The notes below the pieces were generated by a model. The model did no database searches. It was given only the letters and a program-made list of their open reading frames with translations, and had not been told where the DNA came from. Source: an uncultured Pseudoteredinibacter sp. (GTDB taxonomy: Bacteria; Pseudomonadota; Gammaproteobacteria; Pseudomonadales; Cellvibrionaceae). Taken from it: 64,000 nt of DNA. This document shows, piece after piece, positions 8,818 to 16,840 of the stretch (position 1 is its first letter; each line of letters begins with the position of its first letter). The translations under genes and the position numbers were made by a program. The stretch covers positions 186,001-250,000 of the forward strand of contig NZ_CANMYE010000004.1 in the NCBI RefSeq assembly GCF_947502065.1, read 5' to 3'.

Positions 8818-9141
8818 AGTCGTACCTCAGCTGGTGTTGTGTTTATTGTTTTGATGGTGTTTTGACTGCATAGATTAATATCTAAGCAGTCGAAATCAAA
8901 CCGGCGACTGTAGCAGCAATAAAATTAAGTCTTTTCTTATATACGGTGACTTGAGAGCATATGGGGTTAAGCTGGTTAGAATATAGGGTATGAGGAGCCA
9001 TCGTGCGGCATGTAAGAATCTATTGCCCTGATTGTAAGTGTGGTTAAAGGCCTCAGACTATAGATTCGATATTTGTGTTAGATGGCGCCGAAGTCTGACT
9101 TCGACGCCGCACTGCTTACACACAAGCTCACAGCTAAATGA
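8818..9141. other. Intergenic stretch with one short hairpin
   Basis: No gene seen. Bases 9084-9108 form an imperfect hairpin (GGCGcCGAAGTC/GACTTCGaCGCC) downstream of the serine hydrolase gene. It has no T-run on the minus strand, so its role as a terminator is uncertain. Confidence 0.4.
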
Positions 9142-10347
9142 CTACTTATCGAATGCGGGGAAAATTACCTGAGCAATTTGATCCATAATCGTACCCTCTT
9201 GAGTCGCCCCAGTAACCACAACAATCAAGTCTAGCTCTTTGAATACAATAATACGCTGGTCACCGCCACCCCACGCCATATCTACAGTGATTTGTTTGCC
9301 ATTAACTGTAAAGTCTGTTGGATACCAATAAAATCCATAGTAGTAATTGTCAGGAATCCAGTCATCGGTCGGTTGCGTAAGTTTACGGGTCGCCTCATTC
9401 AAAAAAGCTTTCGAAATTAACTGATCACCTTTCCATTGCCCGTCGTTTAATACCAAAGAACCCAGCTTCAACATATCTCGAGATGTGATACTAGAACCGC
9501 TCGCGCCTATCGCCACGCCGTTGGCATCAGTCCTCCACCGGTAAACCGAGATACCAAGCTTGCTCAACAACTCTTTATCAATGAAGTTCATTGATGAGCC
9601 TGGCACGACTTCTTCCAACACGCGCATGACAATACTTAGATCCACGCCCTGATACAAAAAACTCTGTGATTCTGGGCTAATGGCAGCCGTTGCTTCAAGC
9701 AGCTGTTGAACAATGTCGCTTCCCTTAGTTTCTCTAGCACTGCGCGTTAATTGGCGAAGCTCTTCTTCCTCAATCCTAAGGCCAGAACTCATGGTCATGG
9801 CTTTGCGAAGGGTAATATGCTCAACGCCTTTCGCTAGCTTTGATTTATCCAAGCCCTTTAACAGCTGAATAACGGGCTTGTCTAAATCATCCATACTCAG
9901 ATAACCCAACTGAATAGCTCGACCGACAGCTAAAGCCGTATGGGATTTAGTCACAGAAGCCTGAAAGTGCGGTAGGTTTACTCGCCCTTTTCTAAAATAA
10001 GATTCAAATACAAGTTTGTTTTTGTGGGCAATCAGCAAGCTATCGTATTCACCAAACTTTGAAGCTGCTGCTTCCTTTGCAAAAGCCAAAATATCACTGC
10101 TTGCGTTAGTGTGCGAACGTAAATCCGCAACCTCAATGCCATCTCTTCGACCTAGCGGACTAGGCTCTATATAAGCCGGCGACAAGTTAGGCAGATCTTT
10201 TTCAAAGGAGTAGGAAAGCTTAGCAGGATCTACCTCCGCAAGCTCTGGAGCTCCAGAGCTTATCGCCAAACTTGAAAAGCATAAGGCAAGGGTGCCCGCT
10301 GCTATATTTACAAACCTAGTTGAACCCAACATAAAACCCTTCCTCAT
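9142..10347 (-). CDS. Exported serine hydrolase, class C beta-lactamase/esterase fold
   Basis: A protein of about 400 residues of the beta-lactamase (PBP4*/EstB-like) family, exported by a signal peptide (about 1-32). The nucleophile motif S-x-x-K is SVTK (Ser131, Lys134); a Y-x-G (YQG) near residue 229 is in the place of the usual Y-x-N, and WGGGDQ near 360 fits the third conserved box (H/W-x-G). Members act as D-Ala-D-Ala peptidases or esterases, and few are true beta-lactamases, so the substrate is open. Start: the first ATG has only a weak GGA upstream, while the ATG at 10332 is preceded by AGGAAGGG, so the true start may be 10332. It is a single gene. Confidence 0.85.
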   Translation of the reverse strand: MRKGFMLGSTRFVNIAAGTLALCFSSLAISSGAPELAEVDPAKLSYSFEKDLPNLSPAYIEPSPLGRRDGIEVADLRSHTNASSDILAFAKEAAASKFGEYDSLLIAHKNKLVFESYFRKGRVNLPHFQASVTKSHTALAVGRAIQLGYLSMDDLDKPVIQLLKGLDKSKLAKGVEHITLRKAMTMSSGLRIEEEELRQLTRSARETKGSDIVQQLLEATAAISPESQSFLYQGVDLSIVMRVLEEVVPGSSMNFIDKELLSKLGISVYRWRTDANGVAIGASGSSITSRDMLKLGSLVLNDGQWKGDQLISKAFLNEATRKLTQPTDDWIPDNYYYGFYWYPTDFTVNGKQITVDMAWGGGDQRIIVFKELDLIVVVTGATQEGTIMDQIAQVIFPAFDK

Positions 10348-10669
10348 TATTGTTATTCCAGTGATTTCCTAGTCCTGCTCTTCTAAGCATATACTAGGGG
10401 CTCAATAACAATATGTGTATGCTAAGATCGACAAAGCGAGGAATTAAGAGGTTTGAATACCAATGCACGGGAGCCTCGTAGGGCATAGCCACAAAACAAT
10501 AACTGAAGAAAACAGCTATTTAGATCTTCCTTACACATCATAGCTCAAACTAGAGGGGATGTTTGACCCATTAGTTAAGACAATATACTGTTTGCACTGA
10601 AGTCAGACGCAGTTAGTTATTTTCACTTGTCTTATCGCTATATAGGCGTTACCAGCCAGGAGGGCTCAC
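10348..10669. other. Intergenic stretch, promoter region for divergent genes
   Basis: No gene is seen. It must hold the promoters of the serine hydrolase (minus) and the small membrane protein (plus). A strong ribosome-binding site AGGAGG lies at 10658-10663. Confidence 0.4.
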
Positions 10670-10984
10670 ATTAATAAACTGTTATCTTTATCTGTTTTTA
10701 TAGCCCTCACATTCACGGTGGCTTGCACTTGCTTGTCTTTATTTTTCACCTATTCATTCTACGAGTATGGGAAGAGCTCAATCCGTTTTATTAATGGAGT
10801 GTTGGTTGCTCATGCCATTGCTTATGGGGGAGCTTCAGCAATTTATGCAATTTTAGCGAGCATTATCTTTAGAAACAGAGTGCACAAGTCGCTAATCATA
10901 GCGTCATCGATATCCCTCGCCATTCTATTGGCAAGTTTTAGGCTATACATTCTTCTTGAGGGAAAACTAGGTTTGCTGGGTTAG
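10670..10984 (+). CDS. Small membrane protein with apparent ATT start codon
   Basis: The frame encodes about 104 residues with three hydrophobic segments (about 4-25, 45-65, 75-98) and is not a family I recognise. A perfect Shine-Dalgarno AGGAGG at 10658-10663 lies 6 nt before ATT (10670), whose frame reads I-N-K-L-L-S-L-S-V-F, exactly like the start of a signal peptide or first membrane helix. The next usable start is a GTG at 10718, which would cut away that first segment and has no ribosome-binding site. Either AUU is used for initiation, as in infC, or an ATG was mutated or misread. The call as a real gene rests on the SD position and the hydrophobic pattern. Confidence 0.55.
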   Translation: MNKLLSLSVFIALTFTVACTCLSLFFTYSFYEYGKSSIRFINGVLVAHAIAYGGASAIYAILASIIFRNRVHKSLIIASSISLAILLASFRLYILLEGKLGLLG

Positions 10985-11106
10985 CTTTGCTGCAATAGCC
11001 GCTGGAGTAATGTAGCAAATTGAACGAATGTCTTTTTTAACCAGTCTGCGTGGTGCACTAGAAATCTCACCACGCTTTATGCAATATAATCCAAGCTCAG
11101 TATCAA

Positions 11107-12318
11107 TTAAACGCGCTTTCGACGTCGATGTAGTACTGCAAGTGGCATTAATATAATTAGGGTTAATTGTCCCCACACCCCAATAGCTGGCACTTGCTTT
11201 GGCGGTTCAGGCTCATCATCCACAATAGTGCCCATAACCTGAGATACAATCGTACCGTTACAGGTAGAGTCGTTAAACTCTAAGTTTTTATCTGGCGTGC
11301 TACCACCGCCACTTTGAATCGCACCTAAGTTATAGACTATTGTTTCATTACCTTCATATATTGTATCGGCGCTGATATTTAAAGGTAATACAATAACGCC
11401 CTGCTGCCCCAAACTATTATCTGTTTGGTTAGGATCATATTCCCCTGCTGGCAGAGTAAGCTGAATTTCACCACTAGCGCCATTAAAACTATTCACCTCA
11501 CCCCGGCCTGCCAAAGCACCAACAGTAATACTAAAATCCTGTTGTGGTGAAGCCGTTGAAGCCGCATCCAATGTCAGATTAAAAACCGCATCACTATCTA
11601 GGGTACCACTAATAATCAGCGCAAATTCCATACTGCCTACGCTATCTTCAGAACCAGAAGCCGGCGACATGGTATTCAATTGAATTTCGACCAAAGGCCT
11701 TAGATCAACTGTAATACTATCAATGAAGTTACCAACTGGGCTGGCAGGTGATAGCGACTCAAAACTAAATTGTCTTGCGCCAGCCACTGCATCATTTGTT
11801 AGAGCCCCTGAATGTTGTACCCAGCCATCACCTAATGACACAGCATCAAGCGGACCACTAAACACCAGCGCACCCGCTGCATCGTGTAAAGAGGCACGCG
11901 TAGTTTCATTAGCTTGGGCCCTTGCACGATGGTAATACTGATAGTTCACCGATTCATTCGCCGTCAAACACACTTCTTGATACAAACGAGCGACACTCTC
12001 GGCATTCACCTCGGCAAACTGATTTCCCTCAAAGGCTGGGACCGATAAAAAGCCATCCGACCAAATTTCGATAGGCGACCCGGTCGTGGGCCCGCAGCTC
12101 AATCCAGTTTGACTAGGCGCGGTAGTAAGCCAACCTTGAACAGCACTTTGATCAATTTGATCGAAACCCGAACCTGGAATACCACAAGTTGCGTTTAAAT
12201 CGGGTCGTTCAAAACCTTCATTAACAATGATTCGAGTTGGAATTTGGGCTTTCGTGAATGACCATGGCAGAACAGCGACAGCCAATAATAGGCATCGGAA
12301 GATAACAGAGCGCGACAC
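11107..12318 (-). CDS. Exported protein with Calx-beta-like domain and IPTL-CTERM-type C-terminus
   Basis: A 403-residue exported protein. Signal peptide about 1-24; residues about 30-195 form a beta-rich, lectin-like region starting IIVNEGFERPDLN; about 205-365 resemble Calx-beta/cadherin-like repeats (YEGNETIVYNLG). The C-terminus has the tripartite form of an IPTL-CTERM sorting signal: VPAIGVWGQ, a hydrophobic helix (LTLIILMPLAVL), then RRRKR. Such tails are known to be processed by an exosortase-like or rhombosortase-like system and fix proteins to the envelope or route them outward; no sortase gene is in this window. A role in surface structure or matrix is inference. It is a single gene. 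Confidence 0.75.
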   Translation of the reverse strand: MSRSVIFRCLLLAVAVLPWSFTKAQIPTRIIVNEGFERPDLNATCGIPGSGFDQIDQSAVQGWLTTAPSQTGLSCGPTTGSPIEIWSDGFLSVPAFEGNQFAEVNAESVARLYQEVCLTANESVNYQYYHRARAQANETTRASLHDAAGALVFSGPLDAVSLGDGWVQHSGALTNDAVAGARQFSFESLSPASPVGNFIDSITVDLRPLVEIQLNTMSPASGSEDSVGSMEFALIISGTLDSDAVFNLTLDAASTASPQQDFSITVGALAGRGEVNSFNGASGEIQLTLPAGEYDPNQTDNSLGQQGVIVLPLNISADTIYEGNETIVYNLGAIQSGGGSTPDKNLEFNDSTCNGTIVSQVMGTIVDDEPEPPKQVPAIGVWGQLTLIILMPLAVLHRRRKRV

Positions 12319-12526
12319 AAGGACTCCTTAAAAACACTATGTCTTTTGCTTTTTTATCCCCTTTACTGAGCTGCCAATTTTGACAATCAAATCACACCCA
12401 ATTTATATTTTGGGCAGCAAAGAATTTGGGAGAAATGTATTAGTGATTGCCTATGCAATTATAATAAATTTCTCTTACTGAATGTAAGCTTTACGCGAAA
12501 TCCGAATTTGGAATACCATATATAAC

Positions 12527-12554
12527 AAAGCCCTGCATTCGATGCAGGGCTTTT
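12527..12554. terminator. Rho-independent terminator
   Basis: AAAGCCCTGCAT pairs with ATGCAGGGCTTT across a 3-base loop (TCG), with T-richness on both sides. It lies 38 bp past the chemoreceptor stop codon on the minus strand. Confidence 0.85.
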
Positions 12555-12591
12555 GAGTTTTAAAAACCTACTCCTAAAAAACTACACCTCT

Positions 12592-14214
12592 TTAGCGAAC
12601 ATACTGCCCGACCAAGTCGTTTAACTGGTTTACACTATTCATTAACTGAACAGTGGCCTCTGATGCAGATTTCACTTGCTGAGAGGAGTTTTTAGCACTG
12701 CTTGATACTTCGACAACACTACGATTAATCTCTTCGGCCACCGAGCTTTGTTCTTCCGCAGCTGTTGCGATCTGGGCATTCATATCACTTACAAGAGCAA
12801 TTTCCGACTTGATATTTCGCATCACCTCACTGGATTCTTGAGCCAATTGGGAAGTTTTACGTGTTTGCTCGACGCCAAGCTTCATTGCGGAAACTGCTTT
12901 TTCTGAGCCAGCTTGCGCAGCCTCGATTATGCTCTTAATTTCAGTAGTCGAATCTTGTGTTTTTTGCGCCAAAGTTCGCACCTCATCCGCTACAACAGCA
13001 AAACCTCGCCCTTGATCTCCGGCCCTTGCAGCCTCAATGGCGGCGTTCAATGCAAGCAGATTAGTTTGCTCTGCAATACCCACAATCACATCCAGAACAG
13101 ACCCTACACCCGCTACCAAAGATTCTAGCTCTTCTAATGCCTCGGCTGTTTTTTCAACATCGGTTTCAAGTGTACGCATTGAAGAAATGGTTTTATCCAT
13201 TGTTTGCCTGCCGATTTCGGTATTGTCATTCACCGTGCTTGCTGAATTCGCGGCAGATGATGCGTTCCTAGATACCTCTTGGATAGACGCCGACATCTCA
13301 TTCGTGGCGGTAGCCGAATGCTCAACATTTTTTTGAATGGACTGTGAATCTTGCTGAATTTCACCAGAGATTATCGATACCGAATCGGAAACTTCGGTCA
13401 GATTTTTTGCCGATCCATCCATTGCCTCTAACATCGAAACTAACGATAGGCGCATCTCCTCTAAACCACCACCGATTTGGCCGAGCTCATCTTTCGATGA
13501 AACCTGAACAGGCTGAGAAAAATCTTTGCCCTTAATCAAATCTAAGGAAGCAATCAGCGCTCTAGTTGGCTTTACGATGTTTCGGTTCATTATCGCAGTA
13601 CCGATCAACAATACGATAAGCTGCCCGAATAATATTGACGGCAAAGCCCAACTCTCTACGGCCGCAGAGCTGGCAATGTTGCTTTGTGTTTGCTGGCGCA
13701 CATCCAATGATACCGACTTTGCAGTTTCTGCTAACAGCTTCGACGGCCCCCTATCAATACCTCGAACATAGTTGTCTGCTGCATTGGGATCTAGATCGGT
13801 GATAAAGATTTCGTAGGCCTCTTCGTACTTAGCCATCATGATCTGGTAATCCTGCATGAAACTTTTCAAATTGCCGCTTACCGCACGGCTATTGGAACGC
13901 CCCATAATGGCCTTCGAATCAGCCATAATTGACTGCTTACGTTCTTGGAAGCGCCCCCAGTACTTTTCTAGATCCGCCGGCTGATGCCCACGCAAAAGCA
14001 CATTTTTCCACTCTTGTACCTGGGTTTTAAATTCGCTATTTAACAGCAAAATATCCCGCTCTATCGCCACTTCTCTATCGAGAAGTAAACGAAACTTGTT
14101 TAGCTGCTTATTTTCAAGGTGTACAGCTACACCCGCTATGATAGAAACAGCTATAGCACCTAGAGCCAAAATGCTCAAAAGCTTGTTTCTCACCGATCCG
14201 CTGATTACATTCAT
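12592..14214 (-). CDS. Methyl-accepting chemotaxis protein (membrane receptor)
   Basis: A 540-residue transmembrane chemoreceptor. TM1 is at about 9-31, a helical-bundle periplasmic sensor of about 155 residues follows, TM2 lies about 188-210, HAMP about 212-265, and the cytoplasmic signalling coiled coil runs to the end. The hairpin tip ([18 protein letters not shown], near residue 384) binds CheA/CheW. There is no NWETF-type pentapeptide at the C-terminus, so adaptation enzymes would not be tethered here. The ligand is unknown; the sensor looks like a four-helix bundle by its heptad pattern. A sigma-28 promoter lies just upstream, tying expression to the flagellar programme. It stands alone, away from che genes. 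Confidence 0.92.
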   Translation of the reverse strand: MNVISGSVRNKLLSILALGAIAVSIIAGVAVHLENKQLNKFRLLLDREVAIERDILLLNSEFKTQVQEWKNVLLRGHQPADLEKYWGRFQERKQSIMADSKAIMGRSNSRAVSGNLKSFMQDYQIMMAKYEEAYEIFITDLDPNAADNYVRGIDRGPSKLLAETAKSVSLDVRQQTQSNIASSAAVESWALPSILFGQLIVLLIGTAIMNRNIVKPTRALIASLDLIKGKDFSQPVQVSSKDELGQIGGGLEEMRLSLVSMLEAMDGSAKNLTEVSDSVSIISGEIQQDSQSIQKNVEHSATATNEMSASIQEVSRNASSAANSASTVNDNTEIGRQTMDKTISSMRTLETDVEKTAEALEELESLVAGVGSVLDVIVGIAEQTNLLALNAAIEAARAGDQGRGFAVVADEVRTLAQKTQDSTTEIKSIIEAAQAGSEKAVSAMKLGVEQTRKTSQLAQESSEVMRNIKSEIALVSDMNAQIATAAEEQSSVAEEINRSVVEVSSSAKNSSQQVKSASEATVQLMNSVNQLNDLVGQYVR

Positions 14215-14256
14215 TAGTTAACTCTAATAAAAACAATGGTAGACTATTCAACATTG

Positions 14257-14282
14257 TTATCGGCACCGTTCAATAAAGCTTA
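14257..14282 (-). promoter_or_regulatory. Sigma-28 (FliA) promoter of the chemoreceptor gene
   Basis: On the minus strand TAAGCTTT, 10 bp, then GCCGATAA. The -10 matches the FliA consensus exactly, and the -35 matches TAAAGTTT at 6 of 8, with a spacer one base short of the usual 11. The -10 ends about 43 bp before the chemoreceptor ATG. Confidence 0.75.
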
Positions 14283-14497
14283 GTTTTTTTGATTATTTTT
14301 TAATCTGGATAAAGACAAGATTTGGAAAAAACCAAATCTCAAAGGTTGATAGCAAGCGGCTTTTACAAAAAGACTTATAAGACTCAAACACTCGACAATT
14401 AGAGGCGACTAGAGAGAAGCCCCCTATTAAGAAGCCTCTGTGAGAACATGAAAGATAGGGCCGATCAACAAATCTTCGCCCCCCAATTTTAGTAAGT

Positions 14498-15676
14498 TTA
14501 TAATTTCTTCGATTTCTTAATCCAAGCGAGCATTAGCATCACAAAGCCTGGCAGTAGCAAAAACATTGACGCCCAGTTACTGTTTTCCCAGCCAATACTG
14601 GCAAATAACCAACCCGCAGAAAACGCGCCAATAGTGTTAAGCACTGCCACCGCAGATTCATTCAGCCCTTGCAATTTATGGGCATCGCCTGGCAACGAAG
14701 CCACCAGAGCGCTGCCGCCAACGTACAACATATTCCAACCTAGCCCAATTCCGATCAGCGCCACCAAGATTCCATGGTAGCTTTCAAAATTGATGGCAAT
14801 AAGCATCGATGCCAACATCACCATATAGCCAGCAAAGATTACGCGCCCCACCCCAATTAAAGTAATTATTCGCCCCATAAATAGCGATGGTATAAACATA
14901 GCAAGGACATGACATTGAATAACTAACATGATGCTAGCGAACTCTATGCCCATTGCGTTCATTTTTAGGGAAGACTGCATCATTAAAAGCGCCATCAGCA
15001 TATAACCAAAGCCAGAGGCATAAATCGCCAGTATTAACTCGGTTTTATAACTTTGATTAGCTGCAGAACTTGCAGGGTTCGCTTTATCGGTGGCCAACTT
15101 ACTTGTAGCAACATTAGGGACAGTGCTTAAAACAAAAGCGAGTAATACCGCCAAAACGATAAACATCAAATAGCTGGCGCTGAAGGCATAATCGGGAATA
15201 AGCAAACGACTATGGCTTGTTAATATCGGCGCTACGAAAGCGGCCACCACACCACCTAAAGTTACTAAAGATACGGCTTTTGCCGTTTGCTCATTACTTA
15301 AACCGTCGGTCGCGGCGAATCGAAAATAGGCAAAGGCACTGAAGGCCATGCCAAACAAGGCATGTGCAAGACAGTTTAGAAAGAACGAATCACTGTATAT
15401 TGAGTAGGCCCCCAAACTGCCTCCCAAAGCGAAGCTAAAACACGCCAAGTAGAAAACAGGTTTGCGGCCAAAACGCTTCATGGCCATAGACAGCAAATAT
15501 GAGCATACAATTACAGAGGCAAACTGTAGGCCGTACGGCAGCGTTGACAACTCAGCACTAGGTGACAATAGCTTACCTACCAGTGGCGCAATGGATACAG
15601 TGATAACCGCACCGCACAATGCCAAAGCTTGTGCCGCTGAATACAATAGAGTTGTTTTACGCATAAATAGGGCCAC
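14498..15676 (-). CDS. MFS transporter
   Basis: A 392-residue major facilitator superfamily permease with about 12 membrane helices. The A-motif region appears in shortened form between helices 2 and 3 (KRFGRKPVFYL), and the central loop near residue 195 is polar. Substrate unknown; the family covers drug and metabolite export. The longest frame starts at a GTG (15676), but the ATG at 15664 (MRKTTLLYSAAQ) is equally plausible; neither has a clear SD. It is a single gene; the 5' region up to 15943 is shared with the divergent DUF3348 cluster. Confidence 0.85.
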   Translation of the reverse strand: MALFMRKTTLLYSAAQALALCGAVITVSIAPLVGKLLSPSAELSTLPYGLQFASVIVCSYLLSMAMKRFGRKPVFYLACFSFALGGSLGAYSIYSDSFFLNCLAHALFGMAFSAFAYFRFAATDGLSNEQTAKAVSLVTLGGVVAAFVAPILTSHSRLLIPDYAFSASYLMFIVLAVLLAFVLSTVPNVATSKLATDKANPASSAANQSYKTELILAIYASGFGYMLMALLMMQSSLKMNAMGIEFASIMLVIQCHVLAMFIPSLFMGRIITLIGVGRVIFAGYMVMLASMLIAINFESYHGILVALIGIGLGWNMLYVGGSALVASLPGDAHKLQGLNESAVAVLNTIGAFSAGWLFASIGWENSNWASMFLLLPGFVMLMLAWIKKSKKL

Positions 15677-15943
15677 TGCACAATAATTTGGGTAGGCATA
15701 ATACGAGATAAAGCTGTTAAGCCAAAACTTAGGCGGTAAGCATTCAGAGTTTATTCAGCATTCACAAACAAGCGCCAAATTGACGCCTTAGGCCGCTTGA
15801 ATCTTGGCCTCAGTTATTGATAATAGCCGGCCGACTAAAAAATAGTGGCCACGGTTAGAAACTGTTCGCATTGCTCAATTAATAGCCGGAACAAGACTTA
15901 AGTACGACTTTTTGAATACTGGCTTACGGCACGCGTTACATAC

Positions 15944-16741
15944 ATGGCTCAAATTTCTATAGAAGGCTCTCGACTAGTTCGTTTTTTGAACGATCTAGAT
16001 GTATCCAATGCCGATCTTTTCGACAAGGCGTTTGCCGAACGCATCAGTCAATTAATCGGGCTGCACAAGTCTTTGGCGCTGTCTGGTTTACCTTTAAAAC
16101 TCGTTAGGCTTCGTTTTGAGCCTCGATCTACTAGTGCAGAAAAAGTACAGCAAGAGTTTTTGCGGGTTAATCAAGAGCTAATAGAAACACTGATTGAATG
16201 CTTTACGCCCGGTAATGGCAGCGCTAGGGTTCGCTTCCCGGGTTATCGTGAAGATGCCACACAAGAGCAGCTCAATAACTTTGATCTGTATGTGCAGTTT
16301 TACAGTGCCAGGCAAAGACAGATAGAACTGAAGGTTCAGCACCTACTTTCCTACGTGCGTGATGCTGCCGCTGGTCACTCACCACGATTGGCACAGCTGG
16401 TCATGTTAGAAAGCTCTTTTGGGGAAGCGATTGCCGGCTACGATAGACAATGTTTGGCCGCGATACCCAGGCTGCTAGAAACTCACTTTGAGCAACTGCG
16501 CCAAAAATACCAAGACTCGCTTGCCAAACAACCCAGCGAATCGACTCCAGAAGCAAGTCCGAGCTGGATTAATCATTTTTCTGACGACATGCGCGAGCTG
16601 CTGTTTGCTGAGCTAGAACTGCGCTTGATGCCCGTAATGGGCCTGATAGAAGCCTTTGACGAGGACAGCCCTGAGCTTGATAAAAAAAGCCACTCGAAAA
16701 AACAATCCGCCGAAGCCGTAGCAGAAAAGGCCAAAGCCTAA
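15944..16741 (+). CDS. DUF3348 family protein, first gene of motor-like cluster
   Basis: A 265-residue soluble protein matching the DUF3348 pattern (start GSRLVRFLNDL, middle FYSARQRQIELKVQHLLSYVRD). It is rich in helices, with a charged C-terminal tail of Lys/Glu after about residue 245. There is no signal peptide or membrane span, so it is cytoplasmic. The biochemical role is unknown. From memory of genome layouts, DUF3348 genes stand next to DUF802, OmpA-like and DUF2894 genes, as here; that conserved order implies a shared complex. A cytoplasmic regulator or effector of the predicted channel is inference. The 99-bp gap to the next gene is compatible with one operon. Two copies of TAATAGCCGG (15821, 15880) lie in its upstream region. 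Confidence 0.8.
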   Translation: MAQISIEGSRLVRFLNDLDVSNADLFDKAFAERISQLIGLHKSLALSGLPLKLVRLRFEPRSTSAEKVQQEFLRVNQELIETLIECFTPGNGSARVRFPGYREDATQEQLNNFDLYVQFYSARQRQIELKVQHLLSYVRDAAAGHSPRLAQLVMLESSFGEAIAGYDRQCLAAIPRLLETHFEQLRQKYQDSLAKQPSESTPEASPSWINHFSDDMRELLFAELELRLMPVMGLIEAFDEDSPELDKKSHSKKQSAEAVAEKAKA

Positions 16742-16840
16742 AGAATAAATATCCGCTTTTCCTAAACAAATAGATTTAAGCGTTCGCATAGCGCGACGCT
16801 GGCAATGGAAAGCGAAAAAGGAAACAAGTAAGAAGATCTT

